Shown one piece after another: positions 63,515-64,000 of a DNA stretch of 64,000 nucleotides. The notes under the pieces were generated by a model, which saw only the letters and a program-made list of their open reading frames with translations, did no database searches and had not been told where the DNA came from. The DNA comes from Streptomyces globisporus (GTDB lineage: Bacteria; Actinomycetota; Actinomycetes; Streptomycetales; Streptomycetaceae), in NCBI GenBank assembly GCA_014649555.1, contig BMTG01000001.1, positions 620,001 through 684,000 of the forward strand, in the 5' to 3' direction. A program made the translations under genes and the position numbers. Each line of letters begins with the position of its first letter. Position 1 is the first letter of the stretch.

Positions 63515-63961
63515 TCAGGGGCGCGGGTCGAAGCGGATCGCCATCGTGTCTCCGGCGACCACCACGAAGTCCCCTTCCTCGCACCGGATGACGGCCTGGA
63601 GCACCTCGCCGCAGTCGTCCCTGACCTCCTGGGTGCCGACGACCGTCCACGCTCCCCCGTACGGCACCGGCGGCAGGAGCGCGGGCGGCGCGTGGTGCCA
63701 CTGGCTCGCCGGTACGCACCAGTCGGGTAACCGCGGCCAGCTGCCCGGGGTGACGCGCAGCGTCCGGTCGGAGGCGCAGGTCAGCAGGACGGACTGGTCC
63801 TCCGCGAGGACGAACTCGACGGCTTCGGGCGCGCCGGCCCGGCCCTCGGGCCGGTAGTAGACGCCGAGGACGGCGGTGATCCTGGCCCCCGTGAGCCAGT
63901 CTGCGTTGCCGTGCCGCGCGCGCCCGGCGGGCCCCGCACAGTCTTCCCTCTCCACGGTCAT
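63515..63961 (-). CDS. Hypothetical protein
   Basis: 148 residues from ATG 63961 with GGAG upstream; an ATG four codons earlier is possible. It appears soluble and beta-rich (GARITAVLGVYYRPEGR, AVEFVLAEDQSVLLTCASDRTLRVTPG, AVIRCEEGDFVVVAGDTMAIRFD), with three to four cysteines and no motif I recognise. It could be a small single-domain protein of a Streptomyces-specific family. No operon partner is visible before the window ends. Confidence 0.7.
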   Translation of the reverse strand: MTVEREDCAGPAGRARHGNADWLTGARITAVLGVYYRPEGRAGAPEAVEFVLAEDQSVLLTCASDRTLRVTPGSWPRLPDWCVPASQWHHAPPALLPPVPYGGAWTVVGTQEVRDDCGEVLQAVIRCEEGDFVVVAGDTMAIRFDPRP

Positions 63962-64000
63962 GCCCGCTCCCACTCCTTCACTGTGCGTGCCCCTCGCAGG

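Overview
This window is chromosomal DNA from a Streptomyces or a very close relative. The GC content is very high, GTG starts and ATGA/GTGA stop-start overlaps are common, and the gene set is typical of the genus: a WhiB-like protein, a DUF1707 protein, a SpoIIE phosphatase with a fused ATPase, polyphosphate glucokinase, and divergent oxyR-ahpCD. From memory, the gene order follows the conserved core of the S. coelicolor chromosome around ahpCD-oxyR, fumC, glpX, xseAB, ispH and ppgK.

Layout. 1-8.2 kb: the end of a threonine-synthase-like gene, a secreted GH65 enzyme, a DUF4242 protein, two unknown membrane proteins, and an SPFH/NfeD pair. 8.5-9.3 kb: a PIN toxin with a decayed antitoxin, and direct repeats that look like an old integration scar. 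9.3-22.2 kb: housekeeping genes (ychF, DUF6542, ppgK, ispH, an APC permease, xseA-xseB, a nitroreductase, DUF4245, glpX, a wbl gene, DUF1707, class I fumarase). 22.2-39.3 kb: an accessory biosynthetic cluster between the class I fumarase and fumC (class II). 39.4-41 kb: a secreted SGNH esterase with a ricin-type lectin domain. 41-64 kb: core again (fumC, DUF402, SpoIIE phosphatase, class A PBP, SPFH plus a ribbon-helix-helix protein, PadR-ABC transporter, oxyR/ahpCD, AI-2E family protein, SLT protein, PIN-PhoH, a cis-prenyltransferase, an aldo/keto reductase, a 6C-type small RNA, a winged-helix protein and a hypothetical).

The cluster is the most interesting part. It has a LuxR-type regulator, an MFS exporter, a KS-AT-ACP polyketide synthase, a 1941-residue hybrid protein (class III aminotransferase, luciferase-like monooxygenase, C, PCP, C), an M18 aminopeptidase, a type II thioesterase, an SDR that resembles the mycofactocin-dependent group, and an NRPS with a degenerate C domain, a threonine-type A domain and a PCP. 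From the domain logic I infer that an acyl starter is extended by one malonate, the beta-keto group is transaminated, the alpha carbon is hydroxylated, and the resulting alpha-hydroxy-beta-amino acid is joined to one or two amino acids. That is the warhead of bestatin/amastatin-type aminopeptidase inhibitors, and the aminopeptidase inside the operon could be a resistant copy of the target. This is inference, not proof.

Several gene ends carry long, often perfect hairpins that separate transcription units. Two short tandem repeat arrays (after the class I fumarase and after the winged-helix gene) and the small RNA near 61.9 kb complete the non-coding content.
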